From positions 186,001 to 250,000 of the forward strand of contig VTFK01000090.1 in the NCBI GenBank assembly GCA_009617715.1: a stretch of DNA of 64,000 nucleotides, in the 5' to 3' direction. The translations under genes were made by a program, and so were the position numbers. This DNA is from Plectrocnemia conspersa. Lineage: Eukaryota > Arthropoda > Insecta > Trichoptera > Polycentropodidae. Below, one piece after another: positions 11,960 through 26,264 of the stretch. How positions within the stretch are numbered: the stretch's first letter is position 1; each line of letters begins with the position of its first letter. The notes under the pieces were generated by a model. It had not been told where the DNA came from and did no database searches. It was given only the letters and a program-made list of their open reading frames with translations.

Positions 11960-14050
11960 TTCACTTACACTATTGAAGTACGGTATGGATAGACAAACTT
12001 ATTATTTCCTCTTTTGTGTGTATAATACACGCCGAGGTTTATTTTTAGATGGTTTATTTCGCCAAAATTACAGTAAAACTCCTGACGAAAGAAAGTAGTA
12101 CCGAGATAAGAATATCTCGTAATAAGTCAAAACTCAAAGTAACGTTGTACTGATATTACTACGGAATTTTATGCAATCAAGGGGACTGCAATGGAGATAA
12201 ATTATTATGCGTTTACGGACAATCAGAGATGCTTGTGTAATTGTTGAATTTAACAATCAACAGTTGTACACTTATTTGGTACTTCTTGGGAACTTTGTTA
12301 CTCACTATAATTAACATTTTAATAAACAACATCTTTCCATCGACTGTAGTTAGAGATTCTCTATGATACATCATTTAGATAGGCAGCTACACGTGTATGC
12401 CTACACTGCAATTATTACATTATACGCAATCGCCACTGCTATGTAATTTATTGCAATCGATTACAGTAAATAACCATAGTCGTCGAGTGTTTGTCCAGTA
12501 ATCTTATTTTTCTACTGAGACAGATTCTATCTCCCATTTTTTTATACTATCCATTAATGTGTAACACGCATGATTCATTTAATCGAATGGCGAACCGGAA
12601 AGTGCGTACACACCCGGATGGACGGTCATTTACAATTTTGTAATCATTAAAATTATCAACTTTTTGTTAGTACGTACTGCTTCGCTTCGGTATAATCTCT
12701 AGAAAATGCCAATTTTGTGCCAGCACGTGTGTTGGCACTGCTACCGAAATGTGTTCGTATCGCACGCACAAAAGTAACGTGTACAATCGCATTTCGCTGG
12801 ACACGTTCGATGAACTTACTCTCAACGCTTATCGGCGATTAGGTGCGCGTGGGATGCAAATCTCTGATAAGTGCCATTTTGTGATGTCACAAGCTTCGAG
12901 TTTTTCTTTAAATACAGTTTAATTCAATTCTCATTCCATCTTCAAACTTCTACCCGTGAGTACGTATTTTTTGTATTATTACTCAATATAGTATGTGAAA
13001 AATTATATACGCTCAGTAGTATTTATATAGGTATACCTACACATGTGCACTTATCAATTTACCAAGCGTGGATAATAGTGATATTTAATTTTTGATAAGA
13101 TCTGTAATTATTTTAATTCAACACAACTTTTCACTTTTTTAAAATAGTTTTTATTTGAGTCCCATGACAACCTTACTCTATTCTGAATCCTTGAATATTG
13201 TAGAAAGTGCTTCAAAGTATCGAGTATTCAAACTAAATTTGTGCTTGATAGCAACTTGCTACAATCCTTCTGGAATAATATCACATAATATTTATGTGAA
13301 TATGTGAAACTGTTTAAGGGAGTAATATAAAGTGTATTAGAGGGATTCTTATATTAACTACGATCACTTAATATCATTCCTATATCATTCACCTACCTAA
13401 ATACTTGTGACGTTTAACCCATATCATTTTTATTTTTGTTACTTATTATTTTTTCATGTTTCCTTCTCCCAATAACATTGAGAAGTAACAGTGCTGTTTC
13501 GCATGGAGTATATTGGTGTACATTAATAAATATGTCAAATAAATCTAATTGTAGTGCTTATGACCATCTAATAATAATCTTATTTAAAATATAACTTATG
13601 GAAGGTTTCTAGAAATTACCTTGCACATTTTCTTATTTATTGATCACAAAGAGTTCACCTTTGGAGTTGTTCAACTTGAATTTTCTTAATAACCACCACA
13701 ATTATTCTATACTTTAAAATATATTGTTATTAGCTTAGAAAATATTTGGTTACACGGCTTCGTCAAAATGGCCCGTTAATCCTTTTAATACTTGATTATA
13801 AGATATATTTTTCATATGTACTATGTGTATTAGGCGCTTTTCTAGTAACATTTCCAAATAAAATTAAAAATGTATGAAGATTCATATCTGAAGTAAGTAT
13901 CTGTCACTATTTACTGTCATACAAGATGAATAAAAACAAGTGAAAGTACGGGTCATATCCGTATTTGCATCCTAGTGTTTTTTTGCTAGAAGCGTTGAGT
14001 ACAATTCATTGCTTTCTCGGCGTAGCATTATTTTTTTAAGCTGTTAAGGG
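11960..14050. other. AT-rich stretch, no gene seen
   Basis: Only a modestly GC-richer patch at about 12590-12850 stands out, without a convincing ORF or promoter. Confidence 0.45.
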
Positions 14051-15195
14051 GTTATGTTGGTAATCTGTAAAACTTTCAGTTGCGAGCTTTAGAGTCGCGA
14101 TCGCATCCCATATTCTTAATCGTCGCGGTCATGACTTAAACGCTTGAGAACGGCGATGGCTATGCGGAGCTGGAAAAAATTCTCCAGCAGTTTAATTTAA
14201 GAATAGTTGGTGTCGTTATTAAACAAATTTTAAGACTTGGTATCTGATTGCTTTTTACTGTTATACGCGTAACAAATTAATTTCCATATTTATCAAACGA
14301 GTGATAATAGCCATCCAAATATTTCTTAATCCTGAATACTTTTTTTTCTTGCGTTAAATTCATGATACCATTTTGTTACATTTTTACTGGTTTTTTCCCC
14401 ATATAAAGAACGGAATTAGGAATCGATACAGCCATTTTACAAACATACTTATAATAACGTTGCTGATATTGAGGCATGATAAACTCACACATCCTGGAGG
14501 AAACGTCATTGTTGCCAACCAAGTAAAATCAATCGCGTCAGAAACGTGATTCACCACACTAAACCATTTGAAGCCCTTCGTCCTTCTAATAGAAGTTATC
14601 AATTCACGTCGCACTTTTCGCCAGGGTTCGTCAACCTTTCGCAGAAAGAGCTCGCGGCGAACGTGACGAGACCGACAAATTAACAAAATTCGTCGACCGA
14701 TTATCCGCAACGGTCCCAACAAAACGTCGGTGCGTTTTATGCTCCCCGAATAGACATCGATTCACCTCGGATGCCATTTTTTGGCTGTGGCTGGCCAAAA
14801 CCAGATAATCGTCTGATTCCCCCTCTCCCCCTACCTAAACTAATGTATTTATGCTAATCAAAGAGTAGTCTCCTCGGCGACATTCTCGACCGTCCGAATT
14901 TGGCCGTGTACTAATTCGCGGCCGGTTGTCCGATGAGTTTCAAATCCTAACCTAGTCGAACAAACTCGCCGCTCGGTTCCGGTTTGTTTCCACGTGTTGA
15001 TTTGCAAAATTTCTATGTAGCACATACGTACAGTGTGTACGTACGGATGAGACTTGTTGCGTAGTAAAGTCACGGCTTCGCGTGTTGTCGAACCGTTTTC
15101 GTGTTAGGGAAACGTCCCCGTGGAGCTGTGCCTTGTGGAGAGCAAATAAATTAAACGATTGAAGGCTTTTTTTGCATGAACGCGTTGTGGCAAGG
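14050..15195. other. GC-richer region, possible promoter / 5' exon
   Basis: CpG-containing sequence runs with gaps from 14080 to 15190. A minus-strand 112-codon frame (14384-14722) has no recognisable domain. On the plus strand the GC-richer block ends with CAAG|GTCAGT at about 15194, which could be the donor of an untranslated first exon. Noncoding 5' sequence is the simplest reading; not proven. Confidence 0.3.
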
Positions 15196-15199
15196 TCAG

Positions 15200-17700
15200 T
15201 AAGATAGTTGGCTTATTTTTGTTTTTGTTAAGTAAGAATTGGACCTTTACAAGAGATATCGCTCGATGAAAAGTTGCGTGAAAAAATTTGAACGGTTGTA
15301 TTGTGCGTGTTCATTACACCCGTAAATATAATACATATTGACACATTATCCACAGTTTCGGCAATATAATCCCTGCTTTATTTATGCTTTGTAATAGGCT
15401 ATTTTTCCATTTCAGCCTAACACCATAATTACAATATATACCGCATATTTAACCGATTTAAACTTTGCATATAATCGCCATTTATAATTGATTTTTTTAT
15501 TACTTTTAAATTCGCGTAAATATTACAATATCAATAACTTCTCTTTATAACATAAACGTTTCTTATCAATCTTGTGTAAGGTGATATTATTAAATTTATA
15601 AGCGCAACACCTGTTTTATTGAATTTCATTCATAATACTTATATTGTTTTATTATTTTTAAATTTGCATAAATAAAATTAGATATACAAAATCTTATTGA
15701 CTGTTTGTTATATGATATATACATTTTGGGTGCGATTTAACAGAGAATTATTTTAAGAGGTACAATAAAATAAATAATTAGTTCCATAAAACGAATTGTT
15801 TGTGCATTTATCTAAAATACATTTTCGGATTTTTTCGGATAGTAAACATTTTTTGTGATTGACAGCTCGTAAACAATGCGATCGAAGTTAATATATCATA
15901 ATATATTATATTACAAACAGAAAGCTCACCAGCAATTTTATTAGAATTTTTTGAGTAGTTTCGGTTATAAGTACATAACTAGAAGGCATTGATATTTAAA
16001 ATTTAAGAACCCTACGCTTTAAATGTATTATTTGTACCAAATATTTCACAGTAAGCCATTTTTAATTTCAACCTCGAACATTTCCGAGGATTGTCCTCTT
16101 TTTGATGTGAAAACTTACGGAATCCCTACAAACTTTTTACCGAACTTTGCTGATCGATTTTATTACATAAATTAAAGGTTTTATTAATATAGTTGAAATG
16201 CATAATTATTAAAAGGCTCAGATCAATTATACTATAAACTTTTTTTATCATATCTAATGTACTTCTAGATTTTTTATTCGTATTGGTTTTTATAACACAA
16301 TTATAACCTTTATATATATTATGGATAAAACTGGCGAAAAGATGGTTATTTATTTTAATTTATGGCGCAATTTATTTCAGGTTCACAGGTAAGGTTCAAC
16401 ACATAAATATTTCGTTTAATATTGTTAAGGTCGTATATCAACTTTATGTGTCATGTTCGTTTAATATATGCATGTAATTGATCTTGCTCTTGTAGAGTAA
16501 CCAGATAATCTTGGTTTCGAGGACATTTGATTTGATAATGATGCTAGTTTATGATTATTGTACTTTAGCGCGGAATTCATTAAACATTGATTTGGCTGTC
16601 ATTATTTTTGGTTAGCACTCCTTTTTTTTCATAGTCAATTTGCTATTCCACATACGATGGCATTGTTATTTTCTAAAAGTTCTCCATTATTGAACTTGGT
16701 CGTATTGTACACGAACGTTGAATAATATATTTTATTTTAGCTTGTCCTTTTATGGACATCAGTAATTTATAGTAATTGCTAGTAGATTTTATTGCGCTAT
16801 AATATCGCAAAAGATAAACTCAATTATAAATAGATAGTAGTTGCAATTTCACTGCGTTCGATGTATTATATTGTAGCAGAAAAGTATTCTTTGAATTTAT
16901 AACAACTCTTTGTCCGTATATAATTATAGTGTGAAAAAGTTATCCAGTATTAAAACAGAATGGAACGGTTATGGCAAATGTTCAAACGCTGTAGAAAGTG
17001 GCCGCTGAGCCAATCTATGGCGTAATACTTTTGACATTCGTACCGTTCCGAAATACGTCGATTTCGTGTATTTTTGGAATTTTAGTATTTTTAGAAAATG
17101 TCCAATGCATTACTCGTCGAAATGGCAATATACGCTTACTATGCGATTTTCGGTAATTGAAAAATCTATTTTAAACTTAATATTTTTTGGATTTTTTCAT
17201 TTTTCGCTAAACATTTATTAAGATTACATAATTTAATTGATCGATAATTACAATAGGGAAAAGTTTGATAGTGAAACGTAGGTTAAAAAATAGAATTGCA
17301 ATGTCTATCTGCATATTTTTGCATTTTGCCAATGTAATGTAGAGCAATTGAGTATCTAAGATAATGCATTCTGATTGTTCTGAGAATGTATTACCATTAG
17401 ATTACGACAAATTGAGATTTTGTAATTGCTGAAAATGTTTCGATTTTTTTACAATGACACATTGTTGACACAAACGGAAAAAATTGGTATAAATATTAAT
17501 CAAATACTAGAATCACGCGTGTTTTCTTAAATTAGTTATCATCTTTTGAATTTACATATGACAACTACGAGACATTGCCAAAGTTTTTAATAACACATGT
17601 ACCAATTCTTTATTTTGAGAAACGGATAATATGAACCAAATCCCAATTTGGTACATATTATCCATTCACTGTGCTTATGTGGTTTTAAGTCCTTGGGTAG
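15200..17700. other. AT-rich stretch, no feature seen
   Basis: Long T- and A-rich runs and short chance ORFs only. Confidence 0.45.
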
Positions 17701-17710
17701 TTAGTAGTTG

Positions 17711-17843
17711 TATAAAAGTGCACCTGTGCTTTCGCTTCTTGACCTCCTACCTGGGCTGTCGCCAATGACGGACGTGGTCGAGTAAACTAGAGCGATTCTA
17801 TTCATGGTCTCCAGCATCATTAATCAATTTAAGGAGACAGGTA
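17711..17843 (+). promoter_or_regulatory. candidate TATA promoter with 5' untranslated exon
   Basis: GTATAAAAG at about 17711-17719 is a good TATA box. About 30 bases downstream begins a GC-richer block that ends GAGACAG|GTATGC near 17843, a good splice donor. An untranslated first exon of a plus-strand gene is a reasonable reading. The next plus-strand coding exon that opens with a 3' splice site is the galactosyltransferase at 47.8 kb. Confidence 0.35.
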
Positions 17844-17849
17844 TGCATT

Positions 17850-19425
17850 ATCAGGAATAGGGAGGGGGAGCGGCTAGTCACGCTCCCAATCATTAAATAT
17901 TATAGCTCTATTTGCGAGAAATAGCAATGCTGAAACAAGAAAAGAAAGGCACGCCATTTCATTCTCTTCATAAAAAAATCGTATCATCGGTGTTAAATGT
18001 CAGAGGTCCATTCAGTGATCAGTTTTTTGTGTGCGAAAGGAGAAACTGCTTCTGAAATTTATTTCAAACTTGATTTTGATATTAGGCATAACGTTCTAAA
18101 CAAGCATAATATAAAAAAATATTATTATTAATATTAGTTCATAATTCAATAATCTTTAAATATTTAATTAATCATATATATGATAAACTTTATGTAATTC
18201 GCAGAAAAATCTTAATGCATTTACCCAGACCTTGGTCATAATCGATACTCTGATGCCTAATGGAAATCTATTAGATCTAATTCTTAACGCAGCTGGCCTT
18301 TAACGTGATTTTTATTATGCATTATGAATCGATATTAATAAGTTCTATTGTATTATTTAACCCACTCAGAATTTGGGTCGCGTGAGACACGAGCACATGT
18401 CTTGACATTTCACGCTATCACTTTCGTCGGATGGATCTAACGGCTAACACTCTCATTGCATACATTGCCTTTTTACGCCGAATCCGATTACATAATGATT
18501 TAATCTATTTTTCGGTACAATGGTGATTGTTTGCATATTTCAAAGCTTCCGTTTCCAATCTGAATCGATTGTTCTGTGTCTGATAGATTGGAGACAGAAC
18601 TATTCGATCGCTCGGCCTTGCAGCGCTAACATGCTGACCCGATTTTCAATGCCCCTTTCCATAGAATGGCATTTTTTTATTATTATCGACTGCTACCGTA
18701 AAATCCACGGAGATTTCCAAATAATATGTTTTATAATGAAAATTTATGTTTGTTCGTCGGGATGTGTCACCGGAGGACGTAAAGTGTCGTCCGTGATTGA
18801 TTTACGATTTTGAAATTGGCTCGCAGGGTCGAATTTGTGGGTCAACCGGGCGGATTTTTGAAATTTTGGACGCGTGCGAGATCAGGCATCCATTATTTTT
18901 TTGACTCGGTGCCAAAATCATCAATTGATCATATTAAAAACCTTATTTCCTAGACCATAGTTGCATCCTTGTATTTTGATAAAATATATATGTACAACCC
19001 CGGTAAAAATAATAGGCGCATTAATTTATATGCTGTATATTATAGCATATTTTTAATATTAAGTTGGCTTTGATCACGGACTGAACCCTTTTTGATATAC
19101 GTACAATGTACATTTATTATTTTTCCCACAGCTCAACTTAGGATGTGCAGAATTAGTTGATCAACCTTCTTATTTAGTAATACTACGAATGATTTGTGAT
19201 TGGCAAACCTATTCAAAAGAGGTCCACTATTTTGGATAGAATCCCTGATTTATCGCAAACTATAACATGGGTCAGTTTTTAAGAAAACGAATCAACTATG
19301 AGTTTAAAATATACATTTAACCCTCTTACGTGAACATAAGTATTCCTGCTGCTGCTATCCAACTTCAGATCATTAAGCTTCCGTCTCCAAGATTGATCGA
19401 ATGTACGACACAAAATCAGCGAGAT
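17850..19425. other. mixed-composition stretch, no gene
   Basis: Patches of higher GC at 18360-18480 and 18750-18900 interrupt AT-rich sequence. A 97-codon plus-strand frame at 18520-18813 shows no domain and is not called. Confidence 0.4.
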
Positions 19426-19428
19426 TTT

Positions 19429-20640
19429 TTATTATTTATTTATTTATTTATTAAAATTATAACCATCGTGACCTGACAGGCAAACCTAATGCGTCACGAT
19501 AGTCAAAAGTACTAATACATCATAATACATACAAATATAAACAAGACAAAACAACAGACACAAATCACCTCAACAGGTGTGCATTGTCCCATACGAACTG
19601 AAGCAAAACTCCATATGTGCAAGAGAAAATGTCAATATTACTATGGACAGAATTGAGCAGATAAATAGCTTTGGCCAGAGAAGGGTTGGCAAGTGCTCCA
19701 GTTCTAGACTTAACAGGCAAGAATACAAGAACTATAACCACCTTCAGGAGCCCACATTTGAAGCTGCTCGAGCACTGAAGGATTGTCTATGATGCCCTTG
19801 AGCAATTTCCAGAAGTGTTTAATTACATAAACACTTCTGCGAGTCGACAAAGAAACGTATCCCAGGGCTCCCAAAATAAAAGCACTGGGAAACAAGAACG
19901 GATAATACCCGTATTCCTTCAAGTATAAATATCGAAGAAATTTACGTTGTACTTTTTCCAGCTTCAATTCATTACATTGATTCATTACGCCTGGGATCAA
20001 AATGATGGAGCTAGTTTCTAGTATGCTGCGGACTAGAGTATCATAAAGAGTGCGCAATACTAAAGTATTCCTGAAGTAACGCGCATTTCTCAAGATAAAA
20101 CCGAGCATTTTTAAGGATTTGCAATGAGTCTCTGCAATGTGCTGGCTAAATTTCCAACGTTCTTCGAAAGTCACTCCTAAATCCTTAGTTGAAGAAAACC
20201 TTTCCAGAAAATATCCTCCTAGATGGTATGAATATTTTGCCGGCGTTAATGACCTTGAAAATGAAATTGTGTGACATTTCTTTACACTGAAAGGCAATTG
20301 GTTATAGCAAGCCCATTTCCATATAGAGTTGAGACCCTCCTGTAGGTCGAGGGAATCAGAAATCGAATGCATTTTCTTGTAAATTTTCAAGTCATCTGCA
20401 TATAATAAAAAATCTGAATGCTCTATTGCTGTTTCTATGTCATTAATGAACAATAAAAACAACAATGGACCCAAATTGGATCCTTGAGGTACTCCTTATA
20501 TCGTTCTGAAAAAGAGTTATTATACTTGACGAATTGATATCTATTGGTCAAGTAATTTGAGAATAGATTTATGAGATCTTCAGAAAACCCGAAATTAGAT
20601 AACTTTTTTACAAGAAAAGCATGTTATACTTTAAAAATAA
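19429..20640 (-). mobile_element. 5'-truncated jockey/CR1-like non-LTR retrotransposon
   Basis: On the minus strand the element reads from about 20640 to a (AAAT)n tail (19429-19454 as TTTA repeats on the plus strand), the expected 3' end of a non-LTR element. Its 5' part, including endonuclease and most of the reverse transcriptase fingers, is missing, as is usual after incomplete target-primed reverse transcription. Confidence 0.8.
19710..20623 (-). pseudogene. reverse transcriptase fragment, frameshifted
   Basis: The frame from about 20623 to 20500 (LVKKLSNFGFSEDLINLFSN...) is reverse transcriptase palm sequence. It then shifts near 20495 into the frame carrying GVPQGSNLGPLLFLLFINDI and the catalytic box YADDLKIY (20474-20400 region). 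That frame continues through the thumb/connection region to a stop at 19710. Besides the frameshift, a stop lies just before GVPQG. The YADD box and surroundings fit the jockey/CR1 branch of LINE-type RTs. The element is dead. Confidence 0.8.
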
Positions 20641-20644
20641 TCAT

Positions 20645-23600
20645 AAATAATATTATCTTTAGGCAATTTTTCTTAGACGCAACCGCATCAAGGGTTAGTT
20701 TAAATTATAACGGAATAATACGCTTTTTTATTTAAGCAATAAAAACTACATTTTTAAATAAAAAAATTAGCACACGCGTTAACGCGTCACTTTATTAACG
20801 TACTGTGTCAAATTGCTAAATCTCAGTCGAAGAATACAGGATACTCGGAGCTGAGGTTTGAATTAATAACCCACCCCTCCGTAATCCTCCATCCTAAGCA
20901 CTTAGTTTCTTGGTTAGCTTTTCTCTAGAGACTCAAGTTGATACATTGTTATATGTAGAGGATATTGATAATGCGCACGCTTTAATATACAGAAATAACA
21001 CCATCTGACGCAGTCATGTGTAAATCGATACTTTCCCCAGGTAAAAGAAATGCAAATAACACAATTTTGGTTTAATGTGTTTCATGATAATTGTGCGATT
21101 GCTCTTTTTATGTTTTATTACCTGAAAGAATTTTATTTATTCAATAAGCATTTCCTGTTTGCTTGGAAATAAATGTATATACACTTTCAATAGCTAAATA
21201 GCTAGCAAATCTTTCACTCAAATTAAAACTGGCATGTCATACTATCATATTTTATGACATATACTAGATTTTTTCAAACAATTATTTTTTTATAATAGAC
21301 AATGTGGTTTTTCTATAGCTTGTCTAATTTATGACGATCTTTGTGAAATTGATGATTGCGTTTGGTTATATATTGTTTGTGTAAGTTAGCATATTATTTT
21401 CAGATAATGATGTTTCATAAGTACAGATTATAATGATTTTGCATAGAACTGTATATATCTACTTAATTACAACGTTTTGGGTGAATATTTTCTTGGTATT
21501 TTACCACTTGATTTTTCTCCATTATCTTTTATTGTTTGTGTTATTGCATGCTTACAGACATTTTTACGAATATTTTATAACAATTAATTAGCATTTGATG
21601 GACGAATTAAAATCGTTTTGTATAAAAACTTGAAGCAACAAAGCGGGTGAAAAATATTGTTCTTTACTCTTACATATTTGTATTAAATACAATGTATTGT
21701 GTATTGTGTCTTTACTTATCTCAACTTGTAAATGTGAAATTTTTTGAAGGTTATTTACGTTTATCGTTAGCTTTGATCCATATTACGTCTCTGGCAAAGC
21801 TTTGTGCGTAATTGCTTTATTCTTCAGAGAACGAAGCATTCATGCATATTTTATGCAATTATTTGTTATCTTATTCATGTGGAACTTTGTGCAAAACGGT
21901 ATTTCGACCATAACAGACCTTATTTATTTCCTTTAAAAATAATTAATTATATTTGCGGTCCACAAGGTTACCGACTTCTGTTTGAATAGTCTTATTTTCA
22001 GAAAAACTTCTTGGCTAATTTTCATTCTTAATCGGCCCGCTAATATTGTAGAAACCATTTATTCTTTAGTAATAACTCAAAAAGTTTGCGTATCTTTTGA
22101 TTAAGAATTTTCGAAACGAGAAACTGTGTAGTAAATAATAATTGATTGATTATATCATAGGCGTACATAAGTAATATCTGTCCCTTAGTTGCGCTATTGA
22201 ATTTAATATTGTGAAATTCTTTACCTCGTCCCAATTTCTACCAAACAAAAAGCTCTCTTATTATATTATAAAATATATACACATGCTAATTTTGAATCTT
22301 TGCACATAAGAACACATTTTGAATCCTAATTGAATCTTCTCGCTCGTCATTGCTCTTTTGAAACTGTCGTTGCGTAACACGTGTAGAAAATATTCTGCAC
22401 ATGTGCATTCACGTGCTTACCACCAATTCGTTTTTATCCCATTTCTTCTACTCTTTTTTCCCCGGCAGTGAATTCTACTCTCGTTTTTACCGCAATGGCG
22501 CTTATTCGCTAGTTGCACATCCTCGCGTTTGGTTCTCTTGTGCCACTACTTTTACCGGTTCAACCGTGTCTATAACATTACAGTGTATCGGAAGAAAATG
22601 TGTATGTGTTTTTTTATAAATGTCTATTTGCATTTTAGAAACCGTATATTGCGTTAATTTGCCCGGATATTGCGTTATGTTTTTGAGAATTTTTGCAATG
22701 GTGTGCCTTTGAGTTGATGGACTTTTGTGATTTATGGCTTTGGAAAGTGTCTAACATGAGGGCGGTACTACAATGTTCCTTTGATCTGAAAAATGTAACA
22801 TATATAAACTACAAGTTCAAAGAGTCTTTGTAGCGCTAGCGCCACACACGCAACTAAAATGAAATGGCTCATAAGTAATTAATTCCATAATAACGTAATA
22901 TTGCTTCTACTAATAAAATACGATGCTTTTTTATTAAATAAGTGTAGCAATATAGTCGTAAACATGGTGATAAAAATGTCCTAGTAATTTTAATGGTTAA
23001 TGTTTCTTTAATGCCGTGTTTTCAGTAACTTACAATTATATATAATTTTTTTAAATAGATTTCCACTTTTTGTGCTACGACTATATTAATTTTATGCCAA
23101 AGCAAATCAAAAAATATTTGAGTGGAATTTATTCGGTCGTGTTTGTCAGTTAAAGCAGGTTTGTTGAATATTTAATGTGTATGAATTATAACTTTGAGAT
23201 ATTGCTGCAATATTTTCTAAATTTGTATCAATTAATTGTATATATTATCGCATAAATATGTTTCATTATAAGATACGTAGTAATGTGTAGTCTCATACTC
23301 ACTATCGCAAACCATTTAATTTTCTGCGATTATAACATAGAAAATACATATTAAAATTAACGCCATTTATGAGGCGCGAGGGACTTACTTTGCTCCAGCG
23401 CAGCGGTCAGGAGGAGGACTTGCGTGAAGCTTGTTGCACATTCTACTCAACAGTATAATTTTATAGTTTCACTCTCTCAAATTTATTTCGTGGTAATGCT
23501 CATCAAACGTTGTCTTACTTTTATTTGTTTTAAAATTCCGTTTATGGATATTTTTATGATAATACAATATTAACTTGTGAATTGGTTTACATAGATTAAA

Positions 23601-25900
23601 CAAAACTATAACAAATATTTTGATGCTGTTTCGATTTTTTTATTCTAGGAATAGAGTCAATCAATTGAAAAGTTTCATTATCGCACTTACTAGTAGTAAT
23701 ATGCGTGTTCATTACACGTTTATTTATCCTATAATTAAAAATAATTTTCCGTTTGCATTCACTGCTGTGTATCGACGTATTTTATTTGATTTTAATTTCT
23801 TTTAACTGACGAGTTTACACTTGGTTCAAAGATATTTCACCCACACCTTCCCTCAAGTCACACCCCACGCACCACCACTGGTTTGTGAGTATTAGTTCAA
23901 TGTCTATGGAACACTGTACCTATATAAAATGTTGATATAATACGAACGTGTTATAATAAAATAATATATTTTCCACTATATCTATTGCTACTTTGATAGA
24001 TTAAGACATCAATTTCAATATATTTATATCTGAATTATCGGTCTTAAATAATAGTATGGTTGATTTAATTTTGTAACCTTCGAGATAATTTTGGCATTGT
24101 TCTCAATCGGCACAGCGATCAGCCTGGCCTTAAATTTAACACTTGATGAATATACAGTAGGTATCGATTATATGCAAAGCAGTTTTGCCATACATCTTAT
24201 AAAAAAAGCTCTACAATTCGTCATGTGAACCGCAAGCAATAAGCGCAAGGTCAATATTTCGCTTAGTGTATTTTTTGCAACATTTGGGAATCTTTCGTTT
24301 GATTTGCCACTCTTTTATTATTATTATGAATTTATTTGCGGTTTTTATTAGATGATTGCGGTTTCGTGCGGGCATCTAGAGAAGAAGCCGCCTAGTTCGT
24401 GACGAAAAACGTTTCAGAATCTGTGGTCTACCGCTAGACAGTTCTACCATATTGCTCAACTAGTTCCACGTCGCGAATTTGCGACTCGTTGCGAAATTCT
24501 GTTATGATTATCTTTCGAGAAAACCCTTTTTGTAAAACGCTGCCGCCGGATTACATTTAATTAAGAACGCTTCATCAAGAGCGCAATCGTAAATGTTTGC
24601 AATAGACTTTCTCAACCTGTGGACTATACACGTATTTATTTGGCTTTGTGTGTGGCGTCGTATCAGTTTATTTGATCTACCAGACTGATACAATACTTGA
24701 AACCACTAACCGCTAGATTGTTTATATGCGTAAATACAATATGTGCTAGACGATTTGCGGTTTTCGGTAACGTAAACTAATTTGTAAATTTATGTATCTT
24801 GAATACTTGACTCATAATTTATGTGTCCCTTTTTTCTATGTAGTTGATATTTAAGTGCTAATTTGATTTGAGTTAGTTTTTATGTAAAAACAAATTGAGC
24901 AAAGAAAAGCATATATATATATATTTTTGCACATGGCCATCATGTTTTATGACCATTTTTTGCAGTGTTATTTAGAGCTTTATTATTATATGTTTTATCG
25001 ACATGTTGCATGTGTACAATGTATATTTAAACTATCTTGATTTAAAATTCAACAGAATAGAACTTTATCAATAAAAGAGTTTTTCTATCATGTGTACAAA
25101 AGTATTTTTTCATCGATCTGGAAAAGAAATACTGTCTTTTAAAACAATATAATAAATATGTAGACAAATCATCATTTATTATGCTGTCCTTTTCGAATAT
25201 TATATTTCGAAATAACAGTTTTTTAATAGTTTGGAACTCGATGCAAATATTGTTATTTAAAAAAATTGAATGCGGGGCCGTAAATCATATTTTCACTTCT
25301 CTAGATGCGTATGACGCAAATCATAAATGCTGAAATGCGGGTAGATTGAGCCCAGAAAATCGTACCACTTATACATAGTGTCGTCTGCATCTTCTGTAAC
25401 TAATAAACTGCTATTATTGATTAAGGGAATGCTTTTTAAGTTTTTGATGTATTAATACTTTAATTTCAAAGTGTAGATATGTTTTTGTTCACGTATCATA
25501 ATATTGTATATATTAAAAACTATCTAAATAAAATCTATTTTGCTGTGCAATATACCAGTGCTTCTAAAAACTAAAATTAATATTTAAAGTAGGATGATTT
25601 ATCTCAGAGGCCTCACTTAACAAACTTTTTTTTATTCGTATTAGACGAAATAGAAACGTGTAGAACAATTAAAAGTAAATTACATAATATTCATTCCAAT
25701 CGTTTCCATGATTTTTTCATTTGAAAACATAAATAGCCCAATGCGTTACAACGGGGCAAACATAATCAAAATCTAGTAAATAAGTACCAGACTAAATTAA
25801 AAGTCATGACCAAGATCGATTTTATTTCAATTTTTCATTAATTTTTAATTACAATATTGCTCTGTGAATCTTTAATAATAGATTGGAATTTAAAATATAC
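20645..25900. other. AT-rich stretch with GC-richer patches, no gene
   Basis: It contains a perfect 14-bp palindrome ACGCGTTAACGCGT (20774-20787) and GC-richer patches near 20820-20900, 22380-22570, 23370-23430 and 24340-24480. None has an ORF with a recognisable domain. Confidence 0.4.
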
Positions 25901-25924
25901 AATAATCACTAATTCCTAACTGAA

Positions 25925-26260
25925 AAACACTGGTTCTTATACGATTCAAACTCAAATCTTTCAGGTATTAATCACATACTTATACCACTGGTCTATCGTA
26001 CTGGTATATATATTACAGTGAAGTTAAATTTCATGGTGTTTCAGTAATATTTTTTCACGAAGATATTTTATATCTTATGGCATTAATGAAAATATTTTGC
26101 TCTAAAATGTCTATAAAACAACATATCAATTTGACTGTTTCAATATGTCCATTTGCTGTTTAAACTTAAACTAAACGAATTAATCAATCACAATTTGTTC
26201 TAGTGAAACTTTCATTAGGTTAAGTTTGGGTTTGGTTCACGTTTTAATACGCGTACAAGA
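25925..26260. repeat. tRNA-like SINE piece joined to a repeat body in opposite orientation
   Basis: On the minus strand, about 26000-25930 reads TGGTATAAGT...ACCTGAAAGA...GAGTTTGAATC, resembling the A-box and B-box of a tRNA-derived SINE head. About 26120-26185 on the plus strand (GTCCATTTGCTGTTTAAAC and flanks) matches a segment near 36130-36200 in inverse order. The two parts are therefore arranged differently from the 36-kb copy. Confidence 0.5.
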
Positions 26261-26264
26261 TTAT

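Noticed and set aside
14384..14722. 112-codon minus-strand frame
   Set aside because: It lies in a GC-richer block, shows no domain, signal or splice context, and reads as low-information Arg-rich sequence; kept only as part of a possible 5' region.
18520..18813. 97-codon plus-strand frame
   Set aside because: No domain and inconsistent composition along its length.
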